Positions 1 through 10,232 of a stretch of 64,000 nt of DNA are shown here, piece after piece. The notes under the pieces are model-generated. The model saw only the letters and a list, made by a program, of their open reading frames with translations. It was not told where the DNA came from and made no database searches. The position numbers and the translations under genes were made by a program. Location: the NCBI RefSeq assembly GCF_000143415.4, contig NW_003314354.1, positions 286,575 through 350,574 of the forward strand, given 5' to 3'. Position 1 is the stretch's first letter. Each line of letters opens with the position of its first letter. This stretch comes from Selaginella moellendorffii. Taxonomy: Eukaryota; Streptophyta; Lycopodiopsida; Selaginellales; Selaginellaceae.

Positions 1-2822
1 TCTCGATTCACATCACCGTGCCTGCGACACCATCCCAGCAAGCTCAGCCACATCGCACCTCGAAACTCCATCGCCATCTTGGAAATGATCCTCTCCGCTT
101 CTCCCAGCTTTCCTTGTCGTCCCAAGATCTCTACCACGCCTCGAAGGTGCTCCACGCCAGGAACCAAGCCATGATCGCATCGCATCGATTCAATCCAGCG
201 ATAAACTTCGGTCGCTTCCACGGAACAGTTTATAACGCTCGCAAAGGTGGTGGCGTTTGGCTTGCTACCATCCTGCTGCATCTCCCACAGAAATACAACA
301 GTCTCTTCTCCACGGCCGTGCTGAGCGAACGCCGAAACAAGAGAATTCCAAGAAACCAAGCTCTTCACTGGAACTGCACGCAGGATCTGGCGAGCGGTTG
401 CTAAGTTTCCGAGCTTTCCATACATGTCCCCCAGGGAGGTCTTGACGAACGCGTCCTCGAAGAGTCCACACTCTTCGCAAGCGCTGTGGACGAGATGGCC
501 GAGCCGAGAAGTGGACTCCATGCGGCAGGCCGCAAGCACGGTGATGAAGCTCACTTTGTTTGGAGCGATCCCTTCGAGCAGCATCCGGCGAAACATTGTC
601 ACCGCCGTGGCGTGCTGGCCGTGCTGGATGCAAGCTCCGATGAAGTTGTTCCACGAGACGACGAGAACTTTGGGATGATCTTCGAGCCGATGTTCTTGCT
701 CGATGGACGTGAGCATCTTGTACGCGGTCACCAGGTTTCCACACCGTGCGTACATTGCTACCAGCGAGCTCGCCACCGCCGAGTCCGATTCCAGACCACT
801 CTCCAGAACTTGAGAGTGGATCTTCTTGCCTTGGTCCGAGTTGAGAGCTCCGGCACAGGCACCGAGCATCGCAGCAAACGCAACTCCATCCGGCCTCACG
901 CCCTCCACTCTCATCACCGGGAGGAACTTAAGAGCTTCTTCGTGCAAGCCCTTGTCCACCAACCCTGTGATGATCGACGTCCATGCCACAACGTTGTTAT
1001 GCTTGTGGAGGATCACTCTCTCCAAAGCTTGCTCCACGAATCCACTCCTGGCGAGCATGCTCACGAGTGCGTTTGAGACCTGAGCGTCCGATCCCCAGCC
1101 CGACTCCATAACCAAGCTTTCCACCATCGCTCTACACGGCTCGTCCTCACACGCAGCCAAGACTCTAGACAAAGTTACCGAGTTTGGCGACGCCGCGGCC
1201 TCCAGCAGCATCATCCGGAAGCTCTGCATGGCCTCGTAAAAGCAGCCATTGTCTACGTACGATCTGATCAACTCGTTCCACAGCACTACGTCACACGAAC
1301 TGTTCGTCCTGGTGATCGTGTCGTCGAAGATCTCTCCAGCTCGAGCTGGACATCCACACTTTGCGAACATATTCAGCATGGCGATGCCGAGAAGAGAGTC
1401 GTGTTGCAGCTGCAACTTCAACTCCGTGTTGATCCACTCCAGGATTTTCGTCCCCAGTGACAAGCACCGGCAAGCGTCCAGGAGTGAGGTCAGTGTAAAC
1501 TTATCCGCCGCAAATCCTTGGAGCTGCATCTTTCGGAAGAGCAGCACGGCGCTATCGGCACAGTCGTTCTGGACGCAGGCTGAGATGATAGAGTTCCACG
1601 ACAGAAGGTTTGGACGATCCAGCCGCTGGAAAACCTCGCTGGCTTTCTCCACTTCCCTGCTTCTCGAGTAGAAAGTTATCAAAGCATTGGACACGGCAGC
1701 ATCGGCGTCGAATCCACCCTCCTCGACGCAGCCACGGACGAGACTCGAGAACTTCTCCCCGCAAACGCAGCTAAGAACACCACCCGCGAAGGAATTCCCA
1801 TTCGGAGAAACTCCTTCCAGCAGCATCCGACAGAAAAACGCGATAGCTTCTTCACTGCAGCCGTTCTGAGCGTACGAAGCAACCACCGCATTCCAGGAGC
1901 TCAAGTCTCTCACCGCCATTGTTTCAAACACTTCCATCGCGCGCTCCACCTCGCCAAGCTTCCCGTAAGTTTTCACCAGCGCGTTTCCAATCGAGACATC
2001 GCTAGAAACCAGCCCGCTCTCACAAACTTGCCGATGGATCTCGTCAGCCTCTCGCAAGGAGCAGCACGCATGGAGCATGGTGAGAAAACTGGGAATGTTG
2101 TGCCGCAAGCCATCAAGCAGCATTCCCCGAAACAAATGCAAAGCCCCGGAAAAATGCCCGTTCTCGGCATTTGCTGCAGCCATGCTAGTCCAGCTCGCAG
2201 TGCTCTTGTTTCTGATCCCAGCAAAAACAATCTTGGCCTGTGGCAAATCCCCGCACTTCCCATAGAAGTTGACAAGAACATTACCCACGACGAGATCGGT
2301 GTGGAAGCCCAGCTCGGTGGCAAGCGAGTGAACTCGGTTGCCCGAGCTCCAGGCGGCACAAGCTCCGAGCACCGAGATGAAAGTCACAACGCTGGGGACC
2401 GTCCCCTCGTGCAGCATCCGGCTGAAAGCGTGGAGCGTGGCCTGGAACTCGCCGTGATCCGCCAGAGTTGCGAGCATGGCGTTCCAAGTGATGACGTTCT
2501 TGAGCTTGAGGCTCTCGAAGGCTGCGCGAGCTTCGTCCAAGCTGCCGCATTTGCGATACGCACCGACGATGAGATTGCCGATGAAGACGTTGGTTTCCAG
2601 GAGTCCTGGGCTCCCGCGAAGGATCTCTTGGTGCAAGAGCCTAGCTTGGGGGAGATCTCGGCACGACTGGAGACGGTCGCCATACTCTGCTGCTACTGCT
2701 GCTGCATCGAGCTCGTGATGATCGAGCGGAGGTCTTGCTGCAAGATCGCAGTGAAGGAAGCGCTTCCGGCAGTGGCTTCTTGTGCTGGTGATGCGAGCAG
2801 CGCGAGCAGCGAGATCAAGCAT
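1..2822 (-). CDS. Large PPR protein, 3' end cut by window edge
   Basis: A single open frame runs from an ATG at 2822 to the left edge without a stop, giving about 940 codons and no introns. It begins with a basic, Ser/Arg-rich stretch (MLDLAARAARITSTRSH) that looks like an organelle transit peptide. Tandem 31-36 residue helical repeats follow, with typical PPR signatures such as NVITWNAMLATL, VGNVLVNFYGKCG and DLSSWNAVVASYAQNG. At the edge the frame reads WLSLLGWCRRHGDVNR, the usual start of the E-type C-terminal extension, so probably fewer than 100 residues are missing. PPR proteins bind organelle RNA one base per repeat and act in editing, splicing or stability; the target cannot be read here. 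An in-frame TAG lies upstream of the chosen ATG with no other ATG between. Architecture closely resembles the PPR gene at 5584-8781. Confidence 0.9.
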   Translation of the reverse strand, partial: MLDLAARAARITSTRSHCRKRFLHCDLAARPPLDHHELDAAAVAAEYGDRLQSCRDLPQARLLHQEILRGSPGLLETNVFIGNLIVGAYRKCGSLDEARAAFESLKLKNVITWNAMLATLADHGEFQATLHAFSRMLHEGTVPSVVTFISVLGACAAWSSGNRVHSLATELGFHTDLVVGNVLVNFYGKCGDLPQAKIVFAGIRNKSTASWTSMAAANAENGHFSGALHLFRGMLLDGLRHNIPSFLTMLHACCSLREADEIHRQVCESGLVSSDVSIGNALVKTYGKLGEVERAMEVFETMAVRDLSSWNAVVASYAQNGCSEEAIAFFCRMLLEGVSPNGNSFAGGVLSCVCGEKFSSLVRGCVEEGGFDADAAVSNALITFYSRSREVEKASEVFQRLDRPNLLSWNSIISACVQNDCADSAVLLFRKMQLQGFAADKFTLTSLLDACRCLSLGTKILEWINTELKLQLQHDSLLGIAMLNMFAKCGCPARAGEIFDDTITRTNSSCDVVLWNELIRSYVDNGCFYEAMQSFRMMLLEAAASPNSVTLSRVLAACEDEPCRAMVESLVMESGWGSDAQVSNALVSMLARSGFVEQALERVILHKHNNVVAWTSIITGLVDKGLHEEALKFLPVMRVEGVRPDGVAFAAMLGACAGALNSDQGKKIHSQVLESGLESDSAVASSLVAMYARCGNLVTAYKMLTSIEQEHRLEDHPKVLVVSWNNFIGACIQHGQHATAVTMFRRMLLEGIAPNKVSFITVLAACRMESTSRLGHLVHSACEECGLFEDAFVKTSLGDMYGKLGNLATARQILRAVPVKSLVSWNSLVSAFAQHGRGEETVVFLWEMQQDGSKPNATTFASVINCSVEATEVYRWIESMRCDHGLVPGVEHLRGVVEILGRQGKLGEAERIISKMAMEFRGAMWLSLLGWCRRHGDVNR

Positions 2823-2976
2823 ATCTTTTGAGTTCCCACATATTTGGAAGAACAAGTCAACCACAGTCCTAAAGCCCTAAACTCGAGCGCCATCTAAGCC
2901 AGCTTAGTCAACCTTTTGGTCAAAACAATACTTTAATTGGATTTTTTGTAGATCTTTGCAAAGATTTTGGTGTTGT

Positions 2977-5373
2977 TTAATGTCGGAAGTGACGAACATC
3001 TGTAAAAACCATTGCGACGCCATACTTGTTGCAGCAGTCGATCGCATCTTGGTCCCTTATGCTTCCACCCGGCTGGACTATGACGCTCACTCCAGCCTTG
3101 CACGCTTCTTCCACGGCGTCGTTCCAAGCTGCGGGAGAAGACGAAAAAATCCACCGCTCAGTCGCAACTAGAGAGCTTTGAGATTCATCACCACTCACCA
3201 AAAGGAAAGAATGCGTCGCTAGCAAGAGCAGCGCCTTTGACAGCGCTTCCAGCCTTTTCAATCGCGATTTCCAGGCTCTTGATACGATTTGGCTGCCCGC
3301 TGCCCATTCCAAGCATGGAGTTATCCTGGAACTCATTCGACGTCAGGAACGCGAAGAAACAACGATTCAGAAAAACACAGACCTTTGCGACCACGATCGC
3401 GTTGCTCTTGACATGCTTGACGCACACCCATGCGAACTTTGCGTCGGTCATTTCCGCCTCTGTTGGGACTTTCGTTGTGCCGACTCTGAAAGTGATGTCG
3501 TCCGGTGTAAGATCGTCGGCATCTTGAACCAGCCAGCCTCCGCCGACTTGTCTCGCGCTTCGACGGCCTTTCTTGATTGGCTGAGCTTCGAGTATTCGCA
3601 GCGCTTTCGACTTGCCTTTCAAGACCTGGAGTCCCTTCTCGGTGTACTTCGGTGCCACCACAATCTCGTAGAACATTTTGGTTTGGTTTTCCTGATACCG
3701 CTTTGCTATGTACTCTCGTATCTCTCGTGCCAGTGCCTACGAAATGGAAAAGCCCGTGTACACGTTAAAAAGTTGATATTGAAGCAAACCTCGTCAACTT
3801 CGCAATTGAAGGCTACTATACCGCCGAATGCACTGATGGAGTCTGCTTCAACAGCGAGGCGATAGGCCTCCAAAATGTCGGGCCGCGACGCCACCCCACA
3901 GGGATTTGTATGCTTGACTACAACGCATGTCGGTTCTTTGAATTCGCAGACGCAATTCCAGGCGGCATCAGCATCAAGATAGTTGTTGTAAGACATTTCC
4001 TGCAAAAGGAGCATCAATAGAGGTGAATAAGTAGATTCACTACCTTTCCGTGGTGTTGCACAGCAGTCGCAATTCCTCCAGCATCAACTTCTGAGATGGA
4101 TTTATCGACATAAAACGCGGCCTTTTGGTGTGGGTTCTCTCCGTATCTTAAAGACGATTTTAGTGCCAGTGGTATCGTAAGCTCTGATGGAAACTGAGTA
4201 CCAGAACCATCTGCCAAACGCCAACTCCATGTCATGTGGATCAAAGTGAGAAAACAACTAAAAACTTACCACCATTGTTTTCCTTCCAAAACCACTCCGA
4301 CACGGCCGAGTCGTAAGAGGAGACGTGCTGAAACGCTTTCCAGGCGAATTTCCGTCTGATCATTTCGTCATTCTCCAGTTCACCCTGCAGACTGTCTAAA
4401 ACCGTAGGGTAGTCTGCAGGATCGACGACTACAAGTACGTGCTTGTGGTTCTGCCATGAAAAGAAAATTCAAAATTCAGTAACCGCAAAGAACAAATGAA
4501 ACATGAAACCTTGGCTGCAGCTCTGATCATTGCAGGACCACCAATATCTATATTCTCAACACCTTTCTCGAACGATGCTCCTCCGGGAGCAGTGACAGTG
4601 TCATAGAACGGGTAGAGATTGACCACCACAACGTCTATGGTTCCTGCCTTCACAGTACAGACAAGGAGAAACTAAAGATTAGCGCAACTATGAGCACACC
4701 TATCCCGTGCGTGTCGAGAGCGTCCATATGCGAGTCTAAATCACGCCTTGCAAGAATGCCTCCGTGAACCGCAGGATGCAACGTCTTTACTCGACCATCC
4801 AGCTGCAAAAACAAACATTTCACAATCAAAGTTCCTCCAGAGAGAAAAAGAATACAACCATTTCAGGGAAGTTCGTCAGTTCTTCCACTCTTGTAACTTC
4901 GAAGCCCGCAGTTTCCAGCGCCTTGGCGGTACCACCAGTGGAAATCAGCGTATATCTAGTCGACAACTTTCAGCATACAACTTTCTTTTTGTGAAGAGGG
5001 CATACAAACTTACCCGAGTTCTCTAAGACCAGTAGCAAGAACATCAAGGTTGCGCTTGTCGGACAGCGAAAGAAGAGCCTTCTTAGAGCCTGCCGATAAG
5101 AAGAAAATGAGAAAACACATTAGAAAAAGTTCGAATCATACCTGGAGCTGGTGTCGATCTTGGCGTGGATACGACAGTCTTCACGGCAGAAGACTCCGAT
5201 GCCGCCATTCTCACCACTCTGGAGCTCTCCAATCGCGAGAAGCCGGCGGTGGAAGGAGAGAAATGCGAGCAATGGGAGGCACAAAGAGGCAGCGGATGAG
5301 CAGCAGCACCGATCCTGGAGCGATGTGACGACGGAAAGGTGTGGAGCGCAGCGCAGAGGCGCACCACTGCCAT
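2977..5373 (-). CDS. ATIC: Bifunctional purine enzyme: AICAR formyltransferase / IMP cyclohydrolase
   Basis: Catalyses the last two steps of de novo IMP synthesis, which in plants takes place in plastids. Eleven exons: 5142-5373, 5014-5089, 4859-4955, 4700-4802, 4510-4643, 4270-4450, 4044-4210, 3790-3999, 3383-3736, 3199-3325 and 2977-3128, all with GT-AG introns of 44-70 bases. Total 1833 nt, 610 aa, in frame. The first ~55 residues are Ser/Arg-rich and look like a plastid transit peptide; an internal Met (MAASESS) would give a form without it. Residues ~78-215 form the MGS-like cyclohydrolase domain ([36 protein letters not shown]). The remainder is the transformylase, with the Lys-His pair in [11 protein letters not shown] and the C-terminal motifs [16 protein letters not shown] and [10 protein letters not shown]. 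All key motifs are present, so it should be functional. It sits between two divergent PPR genes. Confidence 0.95.
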
Positions 5374-5583
5374 CTAAACCCCGGATAAACCCTAATCCTC
5401 TCAAGCCAGAGCGTGGATGGATGAGGAAGAGCAAGAACAGAAGTGGGAGAGGGATCTTCTTCCCTGTAGACACGATCGCGATGGATCGATCGCGCCAAAG
5501 AAGCACGCCTTCCTCCTGCCAAAATATTTTCCCTCTCTTGTGCGATAGGGTTCTTGGCATTTTGATATCTCGCGTGGAATGGA
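5374..5583. promoter_or_regulatory. Short shared upstream region between ATIC and a PPR gene
   Basis: Only 210 bases separate the ATIC start codon (5373, minus) from the PPR start codon (5584, plus), so both genes must be driven from this interval or from inside each other. I see no clear TATA box. The spacing suggests a bidirectional promoter; this is inferred from layout only. Confidence 0.5.
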
Positions 5584-8500
5584 ATGTTGGGGCGCCTTCG
5601 CCGGAGGGGCAAATCCGACCTCCTTCTTGCGCGAGGCATCGCCTCCTCTGCTGCTACTGCGCCGAGAGGCAAGAATCTCCTGTCGCGAGAGGATTTCCAG
5701 GGTCTGGAGCGAGTGACGAGCCTCCTGGAATCCGGCAATGCGGGTGAAGCGAGGCGCGTCTTCGATCACCAGGTGAGCCACTTGGACGTACGAGTCTGGA
5801 ATGGTGTAATCGCCGCCTTCTCCAGGCATCACCATCGGTGCGAGGAAGAAGAAGATCGAGATCTTCCCTCGGTAGCCTTGCTCCATTGCATGCTCCACGA
5901 GGGAATCCGGCCCAACGCCACGACGCTGGTGACCATCCTCAAGGAATGCAGTACCGAGGGCAGCAAGAAGAGGGGGCTGTGGATTGCCAGCGCAGGAAAG
6001 CTGATCGAATCTTTCGTTCGCGACGGTGGCTTTGACATTGAAGATCGCATTGGCACCAGTTTGGTAAATATGTATCGCATCTGCGGCAGGCTGGAAGACG
6101 CTCGCAGGATCTTCCGCGAGTTCCACTCGCCGAGCAACGTCGTGACATGGACTGGGATCATCACAGCAAATGCCGAGAGCGGGCATTTTTCCGAGGCCAT
6201 CGATCTCTTCCACCGGACGCAGCTCGAAGGTGTGTTGCTCGACAAGACGAGCTTTCTTGCTGTTGTGAATGCGTGTGCTGATTGTGGGAACTTGGTGGCT
6301 GGCAGGTTGGCTCAGAGGCTCGTCAGAGAGGCCGGGCTTGAGGCCGACGTTGTTCTTGGCAACACGCTCGTCAACATGTATGGGCTGTGCCACAGCGTGG
6401 ACGAGGCTTGCAGCGTCTTCGACTCGATCCAGGAGAGGACCTCCGTGAGTTGGAACGTTATGCTCTCGGCTCACGCGAGGCAGGGGAACTTCCAAATGTC
6501 GCTCATCGTCTTCCGGCTGATGCAACTCGATGGATTCAAGCCCGAGGCCATCACTTTCCTGGCCGTGCTTGAGTCGTGTGCCGCGGTGGGATCGCTTGAG
6601 ACGGGGAAGCTCGTCCATTCCAACATCCAGGAACAGATTGGGGAGCTGGATCCGCAAGTTGGCGATGCGGTCGTCAACATGTATGGGAAGTGTGGAGCGG
6701 TGGAAGAAGCTGCCAGAGTTTTCGACGAGCAGGGACACAGGAGGAGTGTGGTGTCGTGGAACTCGATGATCGCCGCGTTCTTCCTCAATGTGTTGCTCGA
6801 GGAAGCATTCCGGTGTTTTCGGACGATGCAACTCGAAGGTTTCCATCCCAACTTTGCGACGTTTGTCAACCTTCTTCACGGGTGTACCGATCTAGAAGCT
6901 CTTGCGGAGGGTGATGCTGTCTACGGGATGGTCGCCGAGACGGAGTTCCATTCCGAGCCTGGGATAGAGATCGCCCTCGTCAACATGTACTCGAGCTGCG
7001 GGGAACTTGATGCTGCTTATCAGATCTTGCAAGGCCGAGACGACGTGTCTCTACCATGGAGCAGTTTTCTTCGTGCAACTGCGAGATATGGCTATTCGAA
7101 TGAGACTCTTGCAGTTCTTCGACGGATTCAGCTCAACGGGATCTTTCCAAACACCACTGCTCTCGTCTCTGGTCTCAGTGCCTGCGTTGCTCCAGGGTTC
7201 CTAAGAAGCGGTACCGGGATTCATGAGCTGGTTCTTGAGGCTGGAATACAGCACCACTTGGTCGTCGCCACAGCACTCTTCGTCATGTATGGGAAGTGCA
7301 AGAGCTTGGACCATGCTCGGCTCTTGTTCGACGGAATGGTACAGCGAGACTCAGTTGCCTGGAACGCGATCATGTCACTCTACTCCAGTTATGGCCGCCA
7401 CGAAGGAGTCATCGAGCTTTTTAGGAGCATGCTGCAAGAGGGTGTGAGATTCAACAGGGCCAGCTTCTGCATCGTTCTCTCGTCTCTGGTCTACCCGGCA
7501 ATGCTACTGATCGGGGAGAGTGTCCACTCCATGGCCATCCAGAAAAACTACGACGAGGACGACGTTGTAGCTGGTGCTTTGGTGACCATGTATGCCAGGC
7601 TTGGCAAGCTTGAGAAAGCTAGGGAAATCTTCGACCGGGTGAGCGCGAAAGAGCCGAGCACAGCTCTCTGGACAGCCATGATCTCGGCCTGCGTCGAGCA
7701 CAGAGAGTTTGCCGACGCGCAGCTCCTATTTCGACGCATGCAGCTGGAAGGTGTGCTCCCGGACAGCTTCACCCTGGCTTGCGCTGCCGCCGTAGTAAAC
7801 TCGCTGGAGATGACGCTGCTTAACGCCGCTGCTCGTCAGAGAAGCCTGGACAACAACGTCAGGCTTTGCAACGCTCTTGTCGAAGCCTACGGGAGCAAGG
7901 GAGAGCTCGACAAAGCGCTCGATATGTTCGAGAGCACGGAAGAGAAGACTCAAACAAGCTGGAGCCTGGTGATTACGGCGGCCGCGGAAAATGCAAGACA
8001 CCACCAGGGACTAGCTCTCTATCACCAGATGCTGCTCGAAGGTTACCGACCGGACAAAGTCTCGCTGCTGGCAGCTCTGGGAGTTTGCTCCAGCCTCGCC
8101 TCTCTCAAGTCGGGACGGAGGATCCACGAACAGGTCGTGGAAGCCGGGCTCGAGCCGGACGAAGTCGTGGCCAGCGCCCTGGTGGACATGTATGGGAAGT
8201 GTGGAGGCTTGGAGGCTTCACGAGCAGTGTTCCAGAGGTCCGAGAAGCAGGATCCCGTGCTTTGGAACTCGCTGCTAGCGGTGGAAGCTCGATGTGGAGG
8301 GGACACAATGAGACTCTTCCACTGGATGCAGCAAGATGGTTTGAGGTCCGACGGTGCTTCGTTCGTCAGCCTTCTCGCGGCGTGCAGCCATGCTGGGGTG
8401 GAAGACAAGGCCTGGGACTACTTCGCAGCGATGAAGTGGGATTTTGGTGTGGTGCCTGCTTCGGAGCACTTTGGTTGCATGGTCGATCTGCTGGCGAGAA

Positions 8501-8781
8501 CCGGGAAGCTTGAAGCTGCGGAGGAGCTGATCTTCAAGTCGAGGCTGAGGCTGGATTCGAGGCTGTGGATCACGCTGCTGGCGGCTTGTAACGCGAACGG
8601 GGACGTGAGCAGGGTGGAGCGAGCAGGGATGAACGCTCTGGTTTTGGATCCACAAAACTCTGGGCTCTATGTGACACTTGGGAACATGTTTGCGGCGGCA
8701 GGGAGGGAGCAAGATGCTCGAAACATGAGAGCGGCCTTGGATGAGTTGCGAGCTTTGTCCAGCAAAGACAAAGAAACTTAG
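5584..8781 (+). CDS. Large PPR protein with E-type tail
   Basis: An uninterrupted intronless frame of 1065 aa. Residues 1-40 (MLGRLRRRGKSDLLLARG...) are basic and Ser/Ala-rich, as expected for a mitochondrial or plastid transit peptide. From about residue 55 the protein is a continuous array of PPR motifs, recognisable by repeated VVTWTGIITANAESGHF, LVNMYGKCGAVEEA and SWNVMLSAHARQGNF type segments. It ends with an E-like region (SLLAACSHAGVEDKAWDYF, LWITLLAACNANGDVS) and stops about 60 residues later. There is no DYW deaminase domain, so if it acts in C-to-U editing it would need a partner supplying the deaminase; otherwise it may act in RNA stability or splicing. No frame breaks are seen. 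Its divergent neighbour at 1-2822 has the same build and is likely a paralog. Confidence 0.95.
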   Translation: MLGRLRRRGKSDLLLARGIASSAATAPRGKNLLSREDFQGLERVTSLLESGNAGEARRVFDHQVSHLDVRVWNGVIAAFSRHHHRCEEEEDRDLPSVALLHCMLHEGIRPNATTLVTILKECSTEGSKKRGLWIASAGKLIESFVRDGGFDIEDRIGTSLVNMYRICGRLEDARRIFREFHSPSNVVTWTGIITANAESGHFSEAIDLFHRTQLEGVLLDKTSFLAVVNACADCGNLVAGRLAQRLVREAGLEADVVLGNTLVNMYGLCHSVDEACSVFDSIQERTSVSWNVMLSAHARQGNFQMSLIVFRLMQLDGFKPEAITFLAVLESCAAVGSLETGKLVHSNIQEQIGELDPQVGDAVVNMYGKCGAVEEAARVFDEQGHRRSVVSWNSMIAAFFLNVLLEEAFRCFRTMQLEGFHPNFATFVNLLHGCTDLEALAEGDAVYGMVAETEFHSEPGIEIALVNMYSSCGELDAAYQILQGRDDVSLPWSSFLRATARYGYSNETLAVLRRIQLNGIFPNTTALVSGLSACVAPGFLRSGTGIHELVLEAGIQHHLVVATALFVMYGKCKSLDHARLLFDGMVQRDSVAWNAIMSLYSSYGRHEGVIELFRSMLQEGVRFNRASFCIVLSSLVYPAMLLIGESVHSMAIQKNYDEDDVVAGALVTMYARLGKLEKAREIFDRVSAKEPSTALWTAMISACVEHREFADAQLLFRRMQLEGVLPDSFTLACAAAVVNSLEMTLLNAAARQRSLDNNVRLCNALVEAYGSKGELDKALDMFESTEEKTQTSWSLVITAAAENARHHQGLALYHQMLLEGYRPDKVSLLAALGVCSSLASLKSGRRIHEQVVEAGLEPDEVVASALVDMYGKCGGLEASRAVFQRSEKQDPVLWNSLLAVEARCGGDTMRLFHWMQQDGLRSDGASFVSLLAACSHAGVEDKAWDYFAAMKWDFGVVPASEHFGCMVDLLARTGKLEAAEELIFKSRLRLDSRLWITLLAACNANGDVSRVERAGMNALVLDPQNSGLYVTLGNMFAAAGREQDARNMRAALDELRALSSKDKET

Positions 8782-8884
8782 AAGCTTGTACCATTGTTTT
8801 TACAATCAAAGACAGAGGTCTCTGACTTGATCTTTCGTTAATTCCCACACTCTTTCCAAATGACCATTGTGTCCCAAAATCTAT

Positions 8885-9540
8885 GACTTCCAGCGATGCG
8901 GAGGAATTCCGTCACGGCTTCCACTGCCAGAAGCTGCGTGGAGATCGATGATGACTTTAATGCCACTACTCCTGTAAAATAAATAAAACCAGTTTAGAAA
9001 AGCAAAGGAGGGAAATCATTTTCTTACTCTGCCCATGTAATAGCATTGTCTAGAGCTGCAAGCGAGCCTGCTACATAGGTAGAGGAGGGCTTGGATCATA
9101 TTTAATCCACCATTCCACCGGAATCCTCACTGTGTTGATTCCTAGACACCAAGGTCCCGAAGTCATTTGAAGTGATGAACGTGTTTCTATGGTCCTGAAA
9201 TGACGAGAGACTTTGATTTCCAGCAAGATCATCTTGATCAGATGCATCAGCACGGTTGTCGAAAGCATTGCTAAGCTGGTATTCTCCAAGTGGAGCATCC
9301 CCAGTTTTGTTCATGTAGAAAACTGCGGGATTGGAGCTTGCACTTGATCACCGGAGCAAACAAGATATGGAGAACAGAAGAGAAATCACAATTGAAGAAA
9401 CAAAGCCAATTCTTTGCCCGCAAGTAGTGTAGATTGTCGAATGCCTTGATATGGACCTTGTTATTCGCGAATGAATGTAAAGGTCTCCCACTCTCTTGCA
9501 TCTTGGCTTGTTGCAAGATAGCTTCCTGCTGAGCCTAATG
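8885..9540 (-). pseudogene. GH5 exo-1,3-beta-glucosidase-like relic (copy 1)
   Basis: On the minus strand, broken reading frames match the plant GH5 family of glucan 1,3-beta-glucosidase-like enzymes that carry an N-terminal fascin-like domain. Visible pieces in order are ESGRPLHSFA and KVHIKAFDN (fascin-like end), NPAVFYMNKTGDAPLGEYQL, NTVRIPVEWWIKYDP, AGSLAALDNAITWAE and KVIIDLHA. Frames shift between pieces, for example around 9075 where the YVAGS segment leaves the WWIKYDP frame. Everything beyond KVIIDLHA is missing, including the catalytic region. A second, longer relic of the same gene lies at 27290-28615 on the plus strand. Confidence 0.75.
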
Positions 9541-9727
9541 CTTTGATGAAATTCAAGCTTGAAGCTATGGCAAGCTATATTTAGTTTAAAATTTTAGTAT
9601 ATATAATAAAAAATTGATTGTTAACAACTGGATTTTCAGGATGGCTTCTCCGAGCGTTGCCGTCACTCCAAGAAGCAACAGCATGAATGGTGAAGAGAAA
9701 AGTTTAGCATTTTTGTTTCTTTGCTAA

Positions 9728-9784
9728 GGGGAGATAGCTCAGATGGTAGAGTGCTTGCTTAGGGATCAATACCCAGCATCTCCA
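9728..9784 (+). pseudogene. Broken tRNA-Ala in arm A
   Basis: The 5' acceptor strand and D-arm (GGGGAGATAGCTCAGATGG) and the 3' T-loop and acceptor strand (ATACCCAGCATCTCCA) match the intact tRNA-Ala at 15831-15903. About 16 bases covering the anticodon loop, variable loop and T-stem are deleted, so it cannot fold as a tRNA. It is the inverted-repeat partner of the intact gene. Confidence 0.85.
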
Positions 9785-10232
9785 AATATGTTTGATTATT
9801 GGATCATTCCAGGCGTTTAGACCGACTTTACTGGTGTTGACCTCTGGGGGAGCTATGGATGGATGTTGCACCGTGAGACTATCAACAGAGCAATGCATAG
9901 ATATTTATCTTGTGTTTCTTTTTCCCACTTTTTTGCAAACGAGTAAAAAAGTTTCGTTCACTGCAAGTGATTGAGCCTGGAAAGGAGTTGCCATCAAATT
10001 AAAGATGTCTTATCTTTTTGAAATATTGAGCATTTCGTGATTGTGAGATTAAATCGCTGTTCACATCTAGGTTTGGGCTCTTTGGCATGCTCAGTTCAAG
10101 TCCGACAATCCACAGCGTCACAAGCTGTCGAGTCTATTCGTACAAAGCCAAAAGTACCTCTTTATTTTCTAAGTCAAGGGTTAGGTTATAATCTTTGATT
10201 TTTCTATTGTCGAAGCTCTCGTCAGGTAAGCT

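Noticed and set aside
2028-2831. 267-codon plus-strand open frame
   Set aside because: Antisense shadow of the partial PPR gene at 1-2822.
5401-6879. 492-codon minus-strand open frame
   Set aside because: It is the antisense image of the PPR gene at 5584-8781 and the ATIC promoter; composition is unlike a protein and the sense frame is clearly PPR.
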